Shown piece by piece: positions 38,514 to 47,401 of a stretch of DNA of 57,762 nt (position 1 is the first letter of the stretch; every line of letters begins with the position of its first letter). Origin of the DNA: an uncultured Methylobacillus sp. GTDB lineage: Bacteria > Pseudomonadota > Gammaproteobacteria > Burkholderiales > Methylophilaceae. The stretch covers positions 1 to 57,762 of the forward strand of contig CAMLDQ010000001.1 in assembly GCA_946478965.1 (NCBI GenBank). The letters are read 5' to 3'. The notes under the pieces were generated by a model, which saw only the letters and a list, made by a program, of their open reading frames with translations, did not search any database and was not told the origin of the DNA. The translations under genes were made by a program, and so were the position numbers.

Positions 38514-40529
38514 TTAAAGGCCGGAAGTGGGTTCCAAGTAGCCCAATGCTTCCTTCAGCGGCCCAAGGTGTTTCTCGTAATTCTTCCAGCGCTGCACCGA
38601 GGTTTTATATATCGGCTGGCGCACCTGCCAGTGCGAGGCGGTCTTGACGGTTCTTTCCAGTTTGTGCGGCGCCAGGCAGGCATCATCCCATTCGAGTCCT
38701 GCATGCTCGATCAGCTTGCGCGACCAGTATTCAGGATCGGCAATCGTGTCTTCATAGCTTATATCCAGAATGCGTCCTGGCAAGACGCGATGCCAGTGCG
38801 CCATCAGCTTTTGGTATTGCGTGTAATGGTGCCCAAGGTTGAATAAGTCATAAGCATATAGATGTTTTCCAGCAAAAGTTTGGAAAAAAATGGATAGGCA
38901 ATTGTCCATAGGATTACGCTTGCAATGAATGATGCGGGCCTTGGGGAAGAGGAGTGATATCAGGCCAAGCTGCATAAAATTATGCGGCATTTTGTCGGTA
39001 ATAGCAGTCGGCGAGGTGTTTGGCCCAGCTATTTTTTGTAATAATCGTACATATTCGCTGGCGATTTGTTGGCTATGTTCTGAAGTTAGCTCTGAAAGGC
39101 ACTCGGGATAAGGCTTGTTGGTGCCGATTGTGTAAGGAACTGCAGAGGAAGCCCATCCCCAGAAGGTAACTTCACCAGCCCCTATGACTTCTGGGTGGCT
39201 GGATATGATTTGTTCTGTCAAAGTGGTGCCTGAGCGCGGCATTCCAATTATAAAAATCGGTAGTCGTGACTCTGAGCCAGCAGCTTTTTGGCGATCAAAA
39301 AAGGCTGAATCGAAAGTCTCAATTATTTTATTGAAATTTTCTTCTTCTTTTTCAGGTCTGTAGTGATACTCCGCATTGCGGAGTAAGTTTCCTTTGCTGT
39401 AATAGTGAAAAGCGTCTTCCCATTGATGCATATCGTCATATATTTTACCGAGAGCAAAAAATAATCCAGACTCACTGATGTTGCCGGTTGCCTGATCTGC
39501 ACGATTCTTCAATTGTGTGATGATGGGGTCAGATTTTTCAAACTTCTTTGAAGATGCCAGATAATAGTACCCTTCGGTTGTGTCCGGGTGAAAGGAGAGC
39601 AGTTTTTCCAAGCAAGCCACTGCATCTTGGCTGTTGCCACTTTCCATATATGATCGCCCCAAACCCAGGAGCCCTTGATGTCGCTCAGGGGCATTTTTCA
39701 GGGCGTTGTTAAAGCAATTAATTGCATTTTCAGTGTTGCCGATGTCCAAGTATACAAAGCCTAACCTTTCATATAACTCGGGGTCCCTTGGCTTTAGTTG
39801 TTGTGCGCGTTCATAGCACTCAAGTGCTTCATCAAATCGACGTTGATCCTGCAAGGTCTCAGCCAAGAAAACAATGGCTTCTAAAGAAGCCGGGTTAATG
39901 CGTACTGCTTCGTAAAATTCTTCAGCCGCAAGGTTGTCAAGCTTGTATCTTCGTAATGTCACTCCAAAATTAATTCGATAATCAGCATTATGTGGTGCTA
40001 AACCAACGGCATGTTCTAAACATTCTAGAGCACGAGGCAAGTCCTCCATGTCGCGATATGCGAGCCCTAACCCATTGAAGGCGTAGTGATTATTGCGATC
40101 TAATTCGAGTGCCTGTTTGTAATGCATGATGGCATCATCCAACTGTCCCTTCTTGCGTAGCTGTGCCGCCAAGCCAAGATGCGCGAAAGCCAGTTGGGGT
40201 GCAAGTGCGATGGCCCGTTTGAATTCGGTAATGGATTCTTCATCGTCCCCAGCCTCTGCGAGCGCGTTTGCCAGATTTGCATGGCTGGGAGCGTGCGTCG
40301 GATTGGCTTTAACGATGGTGCGAAAATGTTTGGCAGCCTCTTCCGGTCGGCCTTGTCTGGCGAGCAGAATTGCCAAATGGTGATGTACATCGTAAGCGGA
40401 GGGCATTTCCTTGAGGATGTCGCGATACATGCTTTCCGCTTGCGCGGCGAGTCCGCTATTCTGCGCTTGCTGCGCGGTAGCAAACATTTGCTGAAGTCGG
40501 GAAGTTTGGGCTGGAGAGAGTGTTTTCAT
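38514..40529 (-). CDS. TPR-sulfotransferase
   Basis: A 671-residue protein: tandem TPRs fill about residues 10-340 (at least eight repeats), then a sulfotransferase domain from about 424. The PAPS 5'-phosphosulfate loop is PRSGTT (431-436) in the family motif [12 protein letters not shown]. The 3'-phosphate binding region lies near [16 protein letters not shown]. Such TPR-sulfotransferases transfer sulfate from PAPS; the substrate is not known. The ATG at 40529 has an ill-defined ribosome site. Composition is AT-rich over roughly 38860-40120 compared with both ends of the gene, suggesting recombination. It lies between thiO-side genes and a porin terminator. Confidence 0.85.
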   Translation of the reverse strand: MKTLSPAQTSRLQQMFATAQQAQNSGLAAQAESMYRDILKEMPSAYDVHHHLAILLARQGRPEEAAKHFRTIVKANPTHAPSHANLANALAEAGDDEESITEFKRAIALAPQLAFAHLGLAAQLRKKGQLDDAIMHYKQALELDRNNHYAFNGLGLAYRDMEDLPRALECLEHAVGLAPHNADYRINFGVTLRRYKLDNLAAEEFYEAVRINPASLEAIVFLAETLQDQRRFDEALECYERAQQLKPRDPELYERLGFVYLDIGNTENAINCFNNALKNAPERHQGLLGLGRSYMESGNSQDAVACLEKLLSFHPDTTEGYYYLASSKKFEKSDPIITQLKNRADQATGNISESGLFFALGKIYDDMHQWEDAFHYYSKGNLLRNAEYHYRPEKEEENFNKIIETFDSAFFDRQKAAGSESRLPIFIIGMPRSGTTLTEQIISSHPEVIGAGEVTFWGWASSAVPYTIGTNKPYPECLSELTSEHSQQIASEYVRLLQKIAGPNTSPTAITDKMPHNFMQLGLISLLFPKARIIHCKRNPMDNCLSIFFQTFAGKHLYAYDLFNLGHHYTQYQKLMAHWHRVLPGRILDISYEDTIADPEYWSRKLIEHAGLEWDDACLAPHKLERTVKTASHWQVRQPIYKTSVQRWKNYEKHLGPLKEALGYLEPTSGL

Positions 40530-40593
40530 GGCGGCAATGCTGAGTAGAGTATTGGTATTTTACCTGCTTGTGATCAGCCCATCATGACTGTAA

Positions 40594-40622
40594 ATAAAAA
40601 CGGCACCCGAAGGTGCCGTTTT
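40594..40622 (-). terminator. Intrinsic terminator of the porin gene
   Basis: AACGGCACC/GGTGCCGTT stem (9 bp) with a 4-nt CGAA loop on the plus strand. Read on the minus strand, it is followed by TTTTTATTT, a proper U tract, 20 nt after the porin stop. It stops porin transcription before the sulfotransferase gene. Confidence 0.93.
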
Positions 40623-40645
40623 AAGCGAATGTTTTCTAAGAAATC

Positions 40646-41890
40646 TTAGAAGAACATGATCGCGCCAAGAGACAGCGTCTTGTACTTGGCATCGGTCTTG
40701 CCAAAGGCGGTGTCGTAGGTGTTGTCGCCTTCAACCTTTTGGTGGGTATATTCAGCCACCAGGTTCAGGCTCTTGGTCAGCGGGTGGTACACGCCAACGA
40801 TCCAGGACTTGTTCTTCAGCTCAGCGCCGTTGACATCACCCATGTCGTTGCTCTTGTTTTCACCCCAGGATACGCCCAGCTTGGTGCCCGGGCCAGGGAT
40901 CACGTAGGTGGCTTGCACATAGCCGCCCTTGTCGTCGGTCTTGGTGCCGTTCAGGAACTGCAGGCCGCCCACTTGTGCGCCCAGCTGGCCATCCAGACCC
41001 TTGCCGTCGTAGTAGTAACCAACCAGTTCGGCACCGGCCATGGCAACCTTGCCGCCGATTTCCCAGCCGTGGGAGGTGTAACCCTTGGCACCCGGATGAG
41101 TAACCGTAACAATACCGCCGGTAGAAGCGTTCAGAGCGAAAGTATTAGCACTTGCATCAACCTTGCTATGCTTTTGGCTCAGACCACCAACCCAAACCTT
41201 ACCGGAAACGTCGCCAGCCCATTCGTAGCTCGCCTTGGCATCAAAGCCCATGTCCTTGCGGGAAGTGTCAACACCGTTGCTCCACGGTTCGCGAGCAGCA
41301 ACTGCGAAGCTGAAGCCGTTCCAGTTCGGGGAGGCGTACTGGATTTGACCAACCCAGTCAGCGTAGACATAACCGGAGCCGATGCGGCCCAGAGTGGAGG
41401 AGCCGCCATGGCCAGCGCCAACGCCAACGCCCAGCAGGGTCATGTCGGACAGGATGGCGTCGGAACCGAACACGCCCAGATCGCGACCCAGCTTGATGGT
41501 ACCCCAGCTCTTGTCACCGAAGGTCATGAATGCTTGACGAATGTTCAGGGTGTTGTTGCCAGCTGCGCCGCCGTTGCCGGAATCAGCGCCAGTGAAGAAC
41601 GTGAACTGGAAGGCGACATCCAAGTCGTTTTGACGGGTCTTGCCGCCGATGCCCAGTGCGGAAGGCAGCAGGCCGGTTTGCACGACGTTGGCCTTGTCTT
41701 GGCCGCCGTTCAGGGTGGCGTTGGCGCCAGCCACATCACCGGAAGCCTTGGTGTGGGTGTAGTAGGCGTTGACATTACCGCCGATGTCGATGGTCCAGTC
41801 ACCGGCCGGGATGGTGATGCCAGCGTTGGCAGCGGAAGCGCCCATTGCCATAACGGCGGAAGCAACTGCCATGCTCAGTTTCTTGTTCAT
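40646..41890 (-). CDS. Outer membrane porin
   Basis: A 414-residue beta-barrel. The signal peptide is residues 1-23 (ends SAANA), the mature protein is Gly/Asn/aromatic-rich with alternating strands, and it ends in Phe-Phe, the usual C-terminal barrel signal. It has a strong codon bias unlike neighbours, as expected of a very abundant protein. It has its own promoter (41981-42010), leader hairpin, GGAGAG ribosome site and terminator. The pore specificity is not readable from sequence; the barrel resembles porins of iron-oxidising or sulfur-oxidising betaproteobacteria rather than classic OmpF, in my judgement. Confidence 0.85.
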   Translation of the reverse strand: MNKKLSMAVASAVMAMGASAANAGITIPAGDWTIDIGGNVNAYYTHTKASGDVAGANATLNGGQDKANVVQTGLLPSALGIGGKTRQNDLDVAFQFTFFTGADSGNGGAAGNNTLNIRQAFMTFGDKSWGTIKLGRDLGVFGSDAILSDMTLLGVGVGAGHGGSSTLGRIGSGYVYADWVGQIQYASPNWNGFSFAVAAREPWSNGVDTSRKDMGFDAKASYEWAGDVSGKVWVGGLSQKHSKVDASANTFALNASTGGIVTVTHPGAKGYTSHGWEIGGKVAMAGAELVGYYYDGKGLDGQLGAQVGGLQFLNGTKTDDKGGYVQATYVIPGPGTKLGVSWGENKSNDMGDVNGAELKNKSWIVGVYHPLTKSLNLVAEYTHQKVEGDNTYDTAFGKTDAKYKTLSLGAIMFF

Positions 41891-41917
41891 AAATCTCTCC
41901 TTATAAGTTTGAAATTT

Positions 41918-41945
41918 CTCGCGGGGTTTCTAGAAGCCCCACGAG
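41918..41945 (-). promoter_or_regulatory. Leader hairpin of the porin mRNA
   Basis: CTCGCGGGG (41918-41926) pairs with CCCCACGAG (41937-41945; one G-U), loop of 10 nt containing a TTCTAGAA palindrome. It lies 28 nt upstream of the porin start in the 5' leader. A separate GTTCGCGAAC palindrome follows at 41949-41958. It could stabilise the mRNA or be a binding site; no T run follows, so termination is unlikely. Confidence 0.5.
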
Positions 41946-41980
41946 AGAGTTCGCGAACTCCCCTTGCGAGAAGTGAACCC

Positions 41981-42010
41981 AGTATGCCGCAGCGAATTTG
42001 CCGTTCGCAA
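41981..42010 (-). promoter_or_regulatory. Predicted porin promoter
   Basis: On the minus strand TTGCGA (42005-42010) and CATACT (41981-41986) are 18 bp apart. The predicted start near 41974 gives a leader of about 85 nt that contains the hairpin at 41918-41945. This is a moderate match for a gene expected to be highly expressed. Confidence 0.45.
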
Positions 42011-42176
42011 GCGTTTTGTGCGATTCATGCGACAGAGCGGCAGTGGGGTGTTGTATTTTTGCAACGTGGCGTTCCAGCGGATTGCAGTGAGACGTTAACT
42101 TGCATTGCTTAGGTTGTTGATTTTATGAGGTGCTGGCGATGTTGGTATAATCCAAATTTTTGTAACGGATGCAATC

Positions 42177-42596
42177 ATGAAAAGCTATCGCAAGGAACTC
42201 TGGTTCAAGGCGCCCACCCGCATGGCCTTCATCAATATCACTTCGGAGGTGCAGGAGTGCTTGCGCGAAAGTGGTGTGCGAGAAGGTTTCGTGCTGGTCA
42301 ATGCGATGCATATCACGGCCAGCGTTTTCATCAACGACGATGAGCGCGGGCTGCACCATGATTATGGCGTCTGGCTGGAAAAGCTGGCGCCGCACGAGCC
42401 GGTGAGCGGCTACCGTCACAACGATACCGGCGAGGACAATGCCGATGCGCACATGAAGCGCCAGGTGATGGGGCGCGAGGTGGTGGTGGCGATTACGGAA
42501 GGCCGGCTGGACTTCGGGCCGTGGGAGCAGATTTTCTATGGTGAGTTCGATGGGCGCAGGAACAAGCGCGTGCTCGTTAAAATCATTGGCGAATAA
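42177..42596 (+). CDS. yjbQ: YjbQ family protein (UPF0047, secondary thiamine-phosphate synthase)
   Basis: A 139-residue single-domain protein. Conserved segments include [22 protein letters not shown], the [16 protein letters not shown] stretch and [21 protein letters not shown]. YjbQ proteins can substitute weakly for thiamine-phosphate synthase, but their true role is unsettled. A clear TATAAT lies at 42146-42151, 25 bp upstream of the ATG, with a poor -35 region. It is followed by trhP 22 nt later on the same strand. The divergent porin leader is upstream. Confidence 0.93.
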   Translation: MKSYRKELWFKAPTRMAFINITSEVQECLRESGVREGFVLVNAMHITASVFINDDERGLHHDYGVWLEKLAPHEPVSGYRHNDTGEDNADAHMKRQVMGREVVVAITEGRLDFGPWEQIFYGEFDGRRNKRVLVKIIGE

Positions 42597-42618
42597 AGTC
42601 GCCCGCTAGCTTTAAACA

Positions 42619-43977
42619 ATGAAAAGCCTGATGCGTATCCCTGAACTGCTGGCGCCGGCCGGAACCCTGGAAAAGATGCGCGCCGCCTATGATTTCGGCG
42701 CGGACGCCGTCTATGCCGGGCAGCCGCGCTATAGCCTGCGCGCGCGTAACAACGAGTTCAAGCTGGAGCAGCTGGCGACAGGTATTCAGGAGGCGCATCA
42801 GCGTGGCAAGAAATTCTTCGTCGCCTCCAACCTGATGCCGCACAACGCCAAGGTCAAGACCTACCTGGCGGACATGGCGCCTGTGATCGCGATGCGGCCG
42901 GATGCCTTGATCATGGCGGACCCCGGCTTGATCATGATGGTGCGCGAAAAGTGGCCGGAAATGCCGATCCATCTTTCGGTGCAGGCGAATACCGTCAATT
43001 ACGCGGCAATCAAATTCTGGAAGACGATAGGGCTGACGCGCGTGATCCTATCGCGTGAATTGTCGCTGGACGAGGTCGAGGAAATTCGCCAGCAGTGTCC
43101 TGACATGGAGTTGGAAGTATTCGTGCATGGAGCGCTGTGCATCGCCTATTCCGGCCGCTGCCTGCTTTCGGGCTATTTCAATCACCGTGATCCCAACCAG
43201 GGCACCTGCACCAATTCCTGCCGCTGGGACTACAAGGTGCACGACGCCGAAGAAGACCCGGTGGGCGTGATCCGCTTCCAGGAATTCGACTTTCGCGCCG
43301 AGATGGAAAAATCTGCTTTGTCCAGTTGCGGCAGCCTGCCGCGCCATCCGGAGGCGGATAAGGTCTACCTGATCGAGGAAAAGAACCGCCCGGGCGAGCT
43401 GATGCCGATTCTGGAAGACGAGCATGGTACCTATATCATGAACTCCAAGGATCTGCGTGCGGTTGAGCATGTCGAGCGCCTGGCCAGGATAGGCGTGGAT
43501 TCGCTCAAGATCGAGGGGCGTACCAAATCGCTGTATTATGTGGCGCGAACTTGCCAAGTCTACCGCCGGGCGATTGACGATGCAGTGGCGGGGCGCCCAT
43601 TTGATTACGCTCTCTTAGCGGAACTGGAGGGACTGGCCAATCGTGGCTATACCGATGGCTTCTACGAGCGGCACCATACCGCCGAGCACCAGAATTATCT
43701 CAAGGGCTATTCGGAATCCGGGCGCAGTCAGTATGTCGGGGATGTGGTGGGATTCGATGCGGCGAGCGGCTTGGCCGACGTTCTCGTGAAAAACCGGTTT
43801 GTGGTTGGGGATCGGCTGGAAGTCATTCACCCGGACGGCAATCGTGAGATCCGAGTGGAGCGCTTATTCAGCCTGGATGGAGAGCCCATCCAACAGGCGC
43901 CCGGCAGCGGGCATACCGTCAGGTTGCCATTGCCGGGCGGCAATCCGGAAAAAGCCCTCCTCGCACGCTTTTTATAA
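42619..43977 (+). CDS. trhP: Prephenate-dependent tRNA uridine(34) hydroxylase TrhP (YegQ, U32 family)
   Basis: A U32-family protein of 452 residues, formerly annotated as a peptidase. TrhP hydroxylates U34 of certain tRNAs on the way to cmo5U/mcmo5U. Visible features are PELLAPAGTLEKMRAAYDFGADAVYAG, the LCIAYSGRCLLSGYF and GTCTNSCRWDY cysteine segments (iron-sulfur or structural), and IEGRTKSLYY. Two near starts (42619 and 42631) exist; I kept the first, though neither has a clear ribosome site. It is convergent with the CBS gene 19 bp later. Confidence 0.92.
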   Translation: MKSLMRIPELLAPAGTLEKMRAAYDFGADAVYAGQPRYSLRARNNEFKLEQLATGIQEAHQRGKKFFVASNLMPHNAKVKTYLADMAPVIAMRPDALIMADPGLIMMVREKWPEMPIHLSVQANTVNYAAIKFWKTIGLTRVILSRELSLDEVEEIRQQCPDMELEVFVHGALCIAYSGRCLLSGYFNHRDPNQGTCTNSCRWDYKVHDAEEDPVGVIRFQEFDFRAEMEKSALSSCGSLPRHPEADKVYLIEEKNRPGELMPILEDEHGTYIMNSKDLRAVEHVERLARIGVDSLKIEGRTKSLYYVARTCQVYRRAIDDAVAGRPFDYALLAELEGLANRGYTDGFYERHHTAEHQNYLKGYSESGRSQYVGDVVGFDAASGLADVLVKNRFVVGDRLEVIHPDGNREIRVERLFSLDGEPIQQAPGSGHTVRLPLPGGNPEKALLARFL

Positions 43978-43996
43978 GGTGTAGGGAGCGTCCATG

Positions 43997-44431
43997 TCAG
44001 CTGTGAATGTAACTTTCCAGCTGCTGGATCAGGAACTGCTGGTGTTCTATCGTTTCCTTGACCAGGTCGCCGATGGACAGCACGCCGACCACTTTTTCAC
44101 CTTCCACAACTGGCAGGTGGCGGATGCGCTTGTTGCTGACCAGGCTCAGGCATTCCTCCACAGTATACGTCGGGGTGACGGTCACCAGTAGGGCGGCGGG
44201 CGTCATGACTTCGCTGATGGGCGTATGTTCCGAAGAGCTGCCTTTCAATACCGTGCTGCGCGCATAATCCCTCTCCGAAAAGATGCCGGCCAGCTTTTCG
44301 TTGTTCATGACCAGTAATGCTCCGACGTGTTTTTTTGCCATGATGACCAGTGCATCATAGACGGTGGCGTCGGAAGGAACGGACAGGATGGAGCCGCCTT
44401 TGGCGTCCAGAAGCTGGCGCACGGATTTCAT
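43997..44431 (-). CDS. CBS-domain pair protein
   Basis: A 144-residue stand-alone protein with two CBS domains (about 10-65 and 75-130), a Bateman module binding adenosyl nucleotides. The start at 44431 (MKSVRQLLD) has GAGGAG 6-7 nt upstream. Longer in-frame starts to 44566 would overlap the divergent EamA leader and lack a ribosome site. Stand-alone CBS pairs sense ATP/AMP or similar, and no partner enzyme is adjacent. It sits between trhP and eamA facing opposite to both. Confidence 0.9.
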   Translation of the reverse strand: MKSVRQLLDAKGGSILSVPSDATVYDALVIMAKKHVGALLVMNNEKLAGIFSERDYARSTVLKGSSSEHTPISEVMTPAALLVTVTPTYTVEECLSLVSNKRIRHLPVVEGEKVVGVLSIGDLVKETIEHQQFLIQQLESYIHS

Positions 44432-44577
44432 GTTGATCTCCTCGGTCATATTGTGTCGTTGTATGGAAAATATTACTCCTTTTGCGGGAAATGCAAACAG
44501 GCAGGCACGAGTTTTGTTCCGGCCTTTATAATGTCGCAGGCCGATTTCACAACCTTCATTTTCCATACGATAACCCC

Positions 44578-45495
44578 ATGAAAATTCATGCCTCGCAACA
44601 AGTTCGTGCTGTCATCGCATTGCTGGTGCTTGCAGGGATATGGGGATATAACTGGGTCGTCATGAAGGTGGCGCTGCAGTATTCCACGGCCGCGCAGTTT
44701 GCGGCGATGCGGACGTTCGGCGGAGGGCTGTTCCTGCTGCTGTTGATGGCGGCGATGCGGCGACCCCTGAAGCCGCGCGAGGTGCCCAGCACCATCGTGC
44801 TTGGATTGTTGCAGACGACCGGTTTTACCGGGTTTATCATCTGGGCGCTGGTCCAGGGGGCGGCCGGGAAAGTGTCTGTACTCGCATTCACGATGCCATT
44901 CTGGGTGTTGCTGATGGCCTGGCCGATGCTGGGCGAACGTATCCGCGGGCTGCAGTGGCTAGCGGTTCCGCTGGCGTTAACGGGGTTGATGCTGATCCTG
45001 CAGCCCTGGCACTTTCACGGCAGCCTGACCAGCATGGCGCTGGCCGTCATGGCCGGCATCAGTTGGGCGCTTTCGGTGATCTACCACAAGCGCCTGACAC
45101 ATCGTGTGCCGGATCTGGATCTTCTTTCTTTCACCACCTGGCAGATGCTGTTCGGTTCAATCCCGATCGTGCTATTTGCGTTGTCGGATTTAGGCAAGCC
45201 GATTGACTGGAATGCAACCTATCTCGTTGCCGTGCTGTTCAGCGTGATTCTGGCCAATGCGCTTGGCTGGATGGCTTGGCTTTATGCGTTGCAACGCTTG
45301 CCCGCGGGCGTGGCCAGCATGACCTCGATGCTGATCCCGGTGATTGCCGTGTTGTCTTCGTGGGCGCAACTCGGCGAACGGCCGACGCCGGTGGAGGCTG
45401 CCGGCATGGTGCTGATCATTGCCGCATTGATTGTGATTTCCTGGGTCAACATCCGGCGCCATCTGGAGGTGGACGCTGCGATGGGGCAGGATTAG
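44578..45495 (+). CDS. DMT-superfamily EamA-type transporter
   Basis: A 305-residue inner-membrane protein with about ten hydrophobic segments, two EamA halves (about 10-140 and 155-295), as in RhaT/YedA drug/metabolite exporters. The start at 44578 is preceded by ATAACCCC and not by a strong ribosome site; the upstream in-frame ORF to 44482 is excluded as it overlaps the CBS leader. The substrate is unknown. Confidence 0.88.
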   Translation: MKIHASQQVRAVIALLVLAGIWGYNWVVMKVALQYSTAAQFAAMRTFGGGLFLLLLMAAMRRPLKPREVPSTIVLGLLQTTGFTGFIIWALVQGAAGKVSVLAFTMPFWVLLMAWPMLGERIRGLQWLAVPLALTGLMLILQPWHFHGSLTSMALAVMAGISWALSVIYHKRLTHRVPDLDLLSFTTWQMLFGSIPIVLFALSDLGKPIDWNATYLVAVLFSVILANALGWMAWLYALQRLPAGVASMTSMLIPVIAVLSSWAQLGERPTPVEAAGMVLIIAALIVISWVNIRRHLEVDAAMGQD

Positions 45496-45558
45496 CCCTT
45501 GTCCGCTATGGTAGAATTCAAGCATTTTCATTCAGTTATTCTTTGAGGATTAGAAGAC

Positions 45559-46284
45559 ATGGCAGGGCACAGCAAATGGGCCAATATCCAGCATCGTAAG
45601 GGGCGGCAGGACGCGAAGCGCGGCAAGATTTTCACGCGACTGATCAAGGAAATCACGGTGGCGGCCAAGCTGGGCGGTGGCGATATGGCTTCCAATCCAC
45701 GGCTGCGCATGGCGGTCGACAAGGCCAAGGCCGAGTCCATGCCCAAGGACAATATCGAAAATGCAATCAAGCGCGGCTCCGGTACGCTGGAAGGCGTCAA
45801 CTACGAAGAATTGCGCTACGAAGGGTATGGCATCAATGGTGCCGCCGTGATGGTCGATTGCATGACCGACAACAAGACCCGTACCGTGGCCGATGTACGT
45901 CATGCTTTCAGCAAGTATGGCGGTAATCTGGGTACCGACGGTTCCGTGGCCTTTCTGTTCAAGCATTGCGGCACGCTGTTGTTCGCCCCGGGGGCGGACG
46001 AGGAAAAAATCATGGAAGTGGCGCTGGAATCCGGCGCCGAGGATGTTGTGACTAACGACGATGGCAGTATCGAGGTGATTACGGCCCCTAACGATTTCGG
46101 TGCGGTCAACGAGGCGCTCGTCGCTGCTGGATTGAAACCCGAATTGGCCGAAGTCACGATGAAGGCTTCGACCGAAACTGTATTGACCGGTGACGATGCC
46201 GTGCGCATGCAGAAACTGCTGGACGCGCTGGATGACCTCGACGATGTGCAGGAAGTCTACACCTCGGCCGTGATCGAAGAGTAA
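45559..46284 (+). CDS. yebC: YebC/PmpR family protein
   Basis: A 241-residue protein of the YebC family, known as a transcriptional regulator in some bacteria and, in its related YebC2 group, as a helper at difficult translation sites. It has the [23 protein letters not shown] start and three-domain length typical of the family. It lies directly before ruvC, the standard context. GAGGATTAGAAGAC holds the ribosome site. Confidence 0.95.
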   Translation: MAGHSKWANIQHRKGRQDAKRGKIFTRLIKEITVAAKLGGGDMASNPRLRMAVDKAKAESMPKDNIENAIKRGSGTLEGVNYEELRYEGYGINGAAVMVDCMTDNKTRTVADVRHAFSKYGGNLGTDGSVAFLFKHCGTLLFAPGADEEKIMEVALESGAEDVVTNDDGSIEVITAPNDFGAVNEALVAAGLKPELAEVTMKASTETVLTGDDAVRMQKLLDALDDLDDVQEVYTSAVIEE

Positions 46285-46288
46285 GCCC

Positions 46289-46816
46289 ATCAATACGCTC
46301 CGCATACTAGGCATCGACCCCGGCTTGCGCATGACCGGTTTTGGCGTTATCGAAAAAGCCGGAGAAAAGCTGAGCTACATTGCCAGCGGGACCATCAAGT
46401 CCGGCGAGGGCGAATTACCGGAGCGCCTCAAGGTGATACTGGAAGGGCTGGGTGAGGTGATTGCACAGTACCGGCCCGAGCAGGTGGCGATCGAGAAAGT
46501 ATTCGTCAACGTCAATCCGCAATCCACATTGCTGTTGGGGCAGGCGCGCGGGGCGGCGATTTCTGCCGTGGTGCTGCAAGCCCTGCCGGTGGCCGAATAC
46601 ACGGCCTTGCAAGTCAAGCAATCGGTGGTTGGTAACGGCCACGCCGCCAAGGAGCAGGTGCAGGAAATGGTCAAGCGCCTGCTCAAACTGCCGGGCGTGC
46701 CCAAGCCGGATTCGGCCGATGCGCTGGCATGTGCCATTTGTCATGCGCACGGCGGACAGGGATTGGGTAATCTGGCGACGACGAAATTCCGGGTGAGAGG
46801 CGGGAGACTGGTGTGA
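46289..46816 (+). CDS. ruvC: Holliday junction resolvase RuvC with apparent non-canonical start
   Basis: Endonuclease cutting Holliday junctions with RuvAB. From the proposed ATC at 46289 the protein is 175 residues and its four catalytic acids fall at Asp10 (ILGIDPG), Glu69 (AIEKVF), Asp141 and Asp144 (KPDSADALA), each shifted by 3 from E. coli Asp7/Glu66/Asp138/Asp141. An in-frame stop at 46271-46273 and the absence of ATG, GTG or TTG before ILGIDPG leave no usual start. The first TTG (46325) would remove Asp10. ATC (46289) or ATA (46304) are the only near-cognate choices. It overlaps ruvA by 4 nt. Confidence 0.85.
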   Translation: MNTLRILGIDPGLRMTGFGVIEKAGEKLSYIASGTIKSGEGELPERLKVILEGLGEVIAQYRPEQVAIEKVFVNVNPQSTLLLGQARGAAISAVVLQALPVAEYTALQVKQSVVGNGHAAKEQVQEMVKRLLKLPGVPKPDSADALACAICHAHGGQGLGNLATTKFRVRGGRLV

Positions 46817-47397
46817 TCGGACGATTAACGGGCGTATTGCTGGAAAAGAATCCGCCGCAGGTACTGCTGGACGTGGGCGGAGTCGGCTACGAGGTTGAGG
46901 TGCCGATGAGCACCTTCTATGTCCTGCCCGCGACCGGTGAGCGCGTGATGCTGCATACCCAGTTCATTGTGCGCGAAGATGCGCAGTTGCTCTATGGATT
47001 TGCGACGGCGCGCGAGCGGGCCACTTTCCGGCAATTGCTCAAGGTGAACGGCATCGGTGCCAAATCGGCGCTCGGCATACTCTCCGGTCTTTCGGTGGAA
47101 GATCTGGGGCATGCCGTTGCCATGCAGGAGTCCGCCCTGCTGACGCGAATCCCCGGCATCGGCAAGAAAACGGCGGAGCGTCTGCTGCTTGAACTCAAGG
47201 ACAAACTGGACGCCGGCCTGGTGGCGGGTGCCGCCGGAGGCGCTCCGGCAGCACGCTCCGGCAGCGACACCCTGAATGCCTTGCTGGCGCTCGGCTATAG
47301 CGAGCGTGAGGCGCTGGCCGCCGTGAAGCAATTGCCCGACGAGGTTTCGGTCACGGAAGGTATCCGGCTGGCGTTGAAGGCGTTGTCCAAGGGATGA
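46813..47397 (+). CDS. ruvA: Holliday junction helicase subunit RuvA
   Basis: Tetramer that binds the four-way junction and loads RuvB. The 194 residues show the OB domain ([12 protein letters not shown]), HhH motifs ([15 protein letters not shown] and [16 protein letters not shown]) and a UBA-like C terminus (about 148-194). Start GTG at 46813 overlaps the ruvC stop (GTGA), so coupling with ruvC is expected. It is followed by a PerM family gene, not ruvB. Confidence 0.96.
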   Translation: MIGRLTGVLLEKNPPQVLLDVGGVGYEVEVPMSTFYVLPATGERVMLHTQFIVREDAQLLYGFATARERATFRQLLKVNGIGAKSALGILSGLSVEDLGHAVAMQESALLTRIPGIGKKTAERLLLELKDKLDAGLVAGAAGGAPAARSGSDTLNALLALGYSEREALAAVKQLPDEVSVTEGIRLALKALSKG

Positions 47398-47401
47398 GTC
47401 C

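Noticed and set aside
44432..44577. Longer N terminus for the CBS protein and for the EamA protein
   Set aside because: The two divergent extensions would overlap each other; the ribosome site GAGGAG supports the short CBS start.
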